A stretch of 64,000 bases of DNA, taken from assembly GCF_029633865.1 (NCBI RefSeq), contig NC_079212.1:150753599-150817598 (forward strand). The letters are read 5' to 3'. Position 1 is the stretch's first letter, and the number at the start of each line of letters is the position of its first letter. Positions 63,553 to 64,000 of the stretch are shown here, piece after piece. The stretch is from Lampris incognitus. Taxonomy: Eukaryota; Chordata; Actinopteri; Lampriformes; Lampridae. A program made the translations under genes and the position numbers. The notes beneath the pieces are model-generated. The model ran no database searches. It saw only the letters and a list, made by a program, of their open reading frames with translations, and was not told the DNA's origin.

Positions 63553-64000
63553 TAATAAGACCAGACCAGAGTGAAGTGTGGGTGGTACCAGGTTAATTCA
63601 AGGTAGCTCACTAATAAGACCAGACCAAAGAGAAGTGTGGGTGATACCAGGTTAATTTGAGGTAGCTCATTAATAAGACCAGAGCAGAGGAAGTGTGGGT
63701 GATGACCAGGTTGATGGTTATTGACGTAGCTCACTAATAGCTCACCAATAAGACCAGACCAGAAGAAGTGTGGGTAATGACAAGGTTGATGGTCGTTGAG
63801 GTATCTACCTAATAAGACTAGACCAGAGGAACTGTGGTGACCAGGTTGATAGTCATTGAGGTAGCTCACTAAAAAGACCAGACCAGAGGAACTGTGGGTG
63901 ATGACCAGGTTGATGGTCGTTGAGGTATCTCACTAATAAGACCAGACTAGAGGAAGTGTGGGTGATGACCAGGTTGATGGTTGTTGGGGTATCTCACTAA
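63553..64000. repeat. ~60-bp tandem array at window end
   Basis: About seven imperfect units of 58-72 bp containing aataagaccagaccagag, gaagtgtgggtgat, accaggtt and gaggtagctcact, continuing past the window. A single unit lies left of L2 copy B at 50366-50427. Minus-strand reading frames across it are not genes. Confidence 0.92.

Overview
The window looks like vertebrate, almost certainly teleost fish, genomic DNA. It has introns with GT/AG borders, one vertebrate-type RING-finger gene, and transposon families typical of fish (Rex1, L2, RTE, BEL/Pao, Ty3/Gypsy, Penelope-like, R4-like, hAT, tRNA-derived SINEs). There are no bacterial operons, CRISPR arrays or rRNA genes, and I saw no credible stand-alone tRNA gene. 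All coordinates and repeat counts were read by eye.

Layout. 1-8.6 kb is a patchwork of broken elements: a LINE endonuclease fragment, a minus-strand BEL/Pao relic split by an RTE fragment and by a 2.2-kb Rex1 copy, a SINE, and two Penelope-like fragments facing each other. 8.77-14.70 kb holds the only convincing host gene, an RNF182-like membrane RING E3 ubiquitin ligase in five coding exons. Its last intron contains about 46 copies of a 65-bp minisatellite. Downstream lie a ~370-bp C/T tract and about 112 copies of a 26-bp unit. 19.0-21.5 kb is mostly unassigned, with SINE, MITE-like and LINE-tail debris.

21.5-32.85 kb is one hAT transposon (TSD ctgtaagg on both sides) whose left arm carries a young Ty3/Gypsy element with 530-bp LTRs differing at one position. 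The hAT transposase reading frame has been expanded by simple and tandem repeats. 33.0-37.4 kb is a minus-strand R4/Dong-like LINE interrupted by an L2 LINE, itself interrupted by a 495-bp MITE. 37.4-41.0 kb is another minus-strand LINE with a 58-bp array inside its reverse transcriptase. 41.0-45.1 kb is about 131 copies of a 31-bp unit that runs into LINE C-terminal coding sequence. 45.1-48.0 kb is an L2 copy (minus) and 48.6-50.1 kb a Rex1 copy (plus).

50.43-63.55 kb is a second L2 copy (plus) opened by two large insertions: an unclassified ~1.5-kb element that holds a Gypsy element that holds a SINE, and a near full-length RTE element with an 18-bp TSD. The window ends in a ~60-bp tandem array in which that L2 landed.

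Tandem arrays occupy roughly 14 kb, about 22% of the window, and several clearly arose from transposon coding sequence. I regard this repeated birth of minisatellites inside transposon ORFs as the most distinctive feature of the locus. Nearly all transposon ORFs carry stops or frameshifts, so I infer the elements are non-autonomous or dead. The RNF182-like gene is the only locus I would call an intact host gene.
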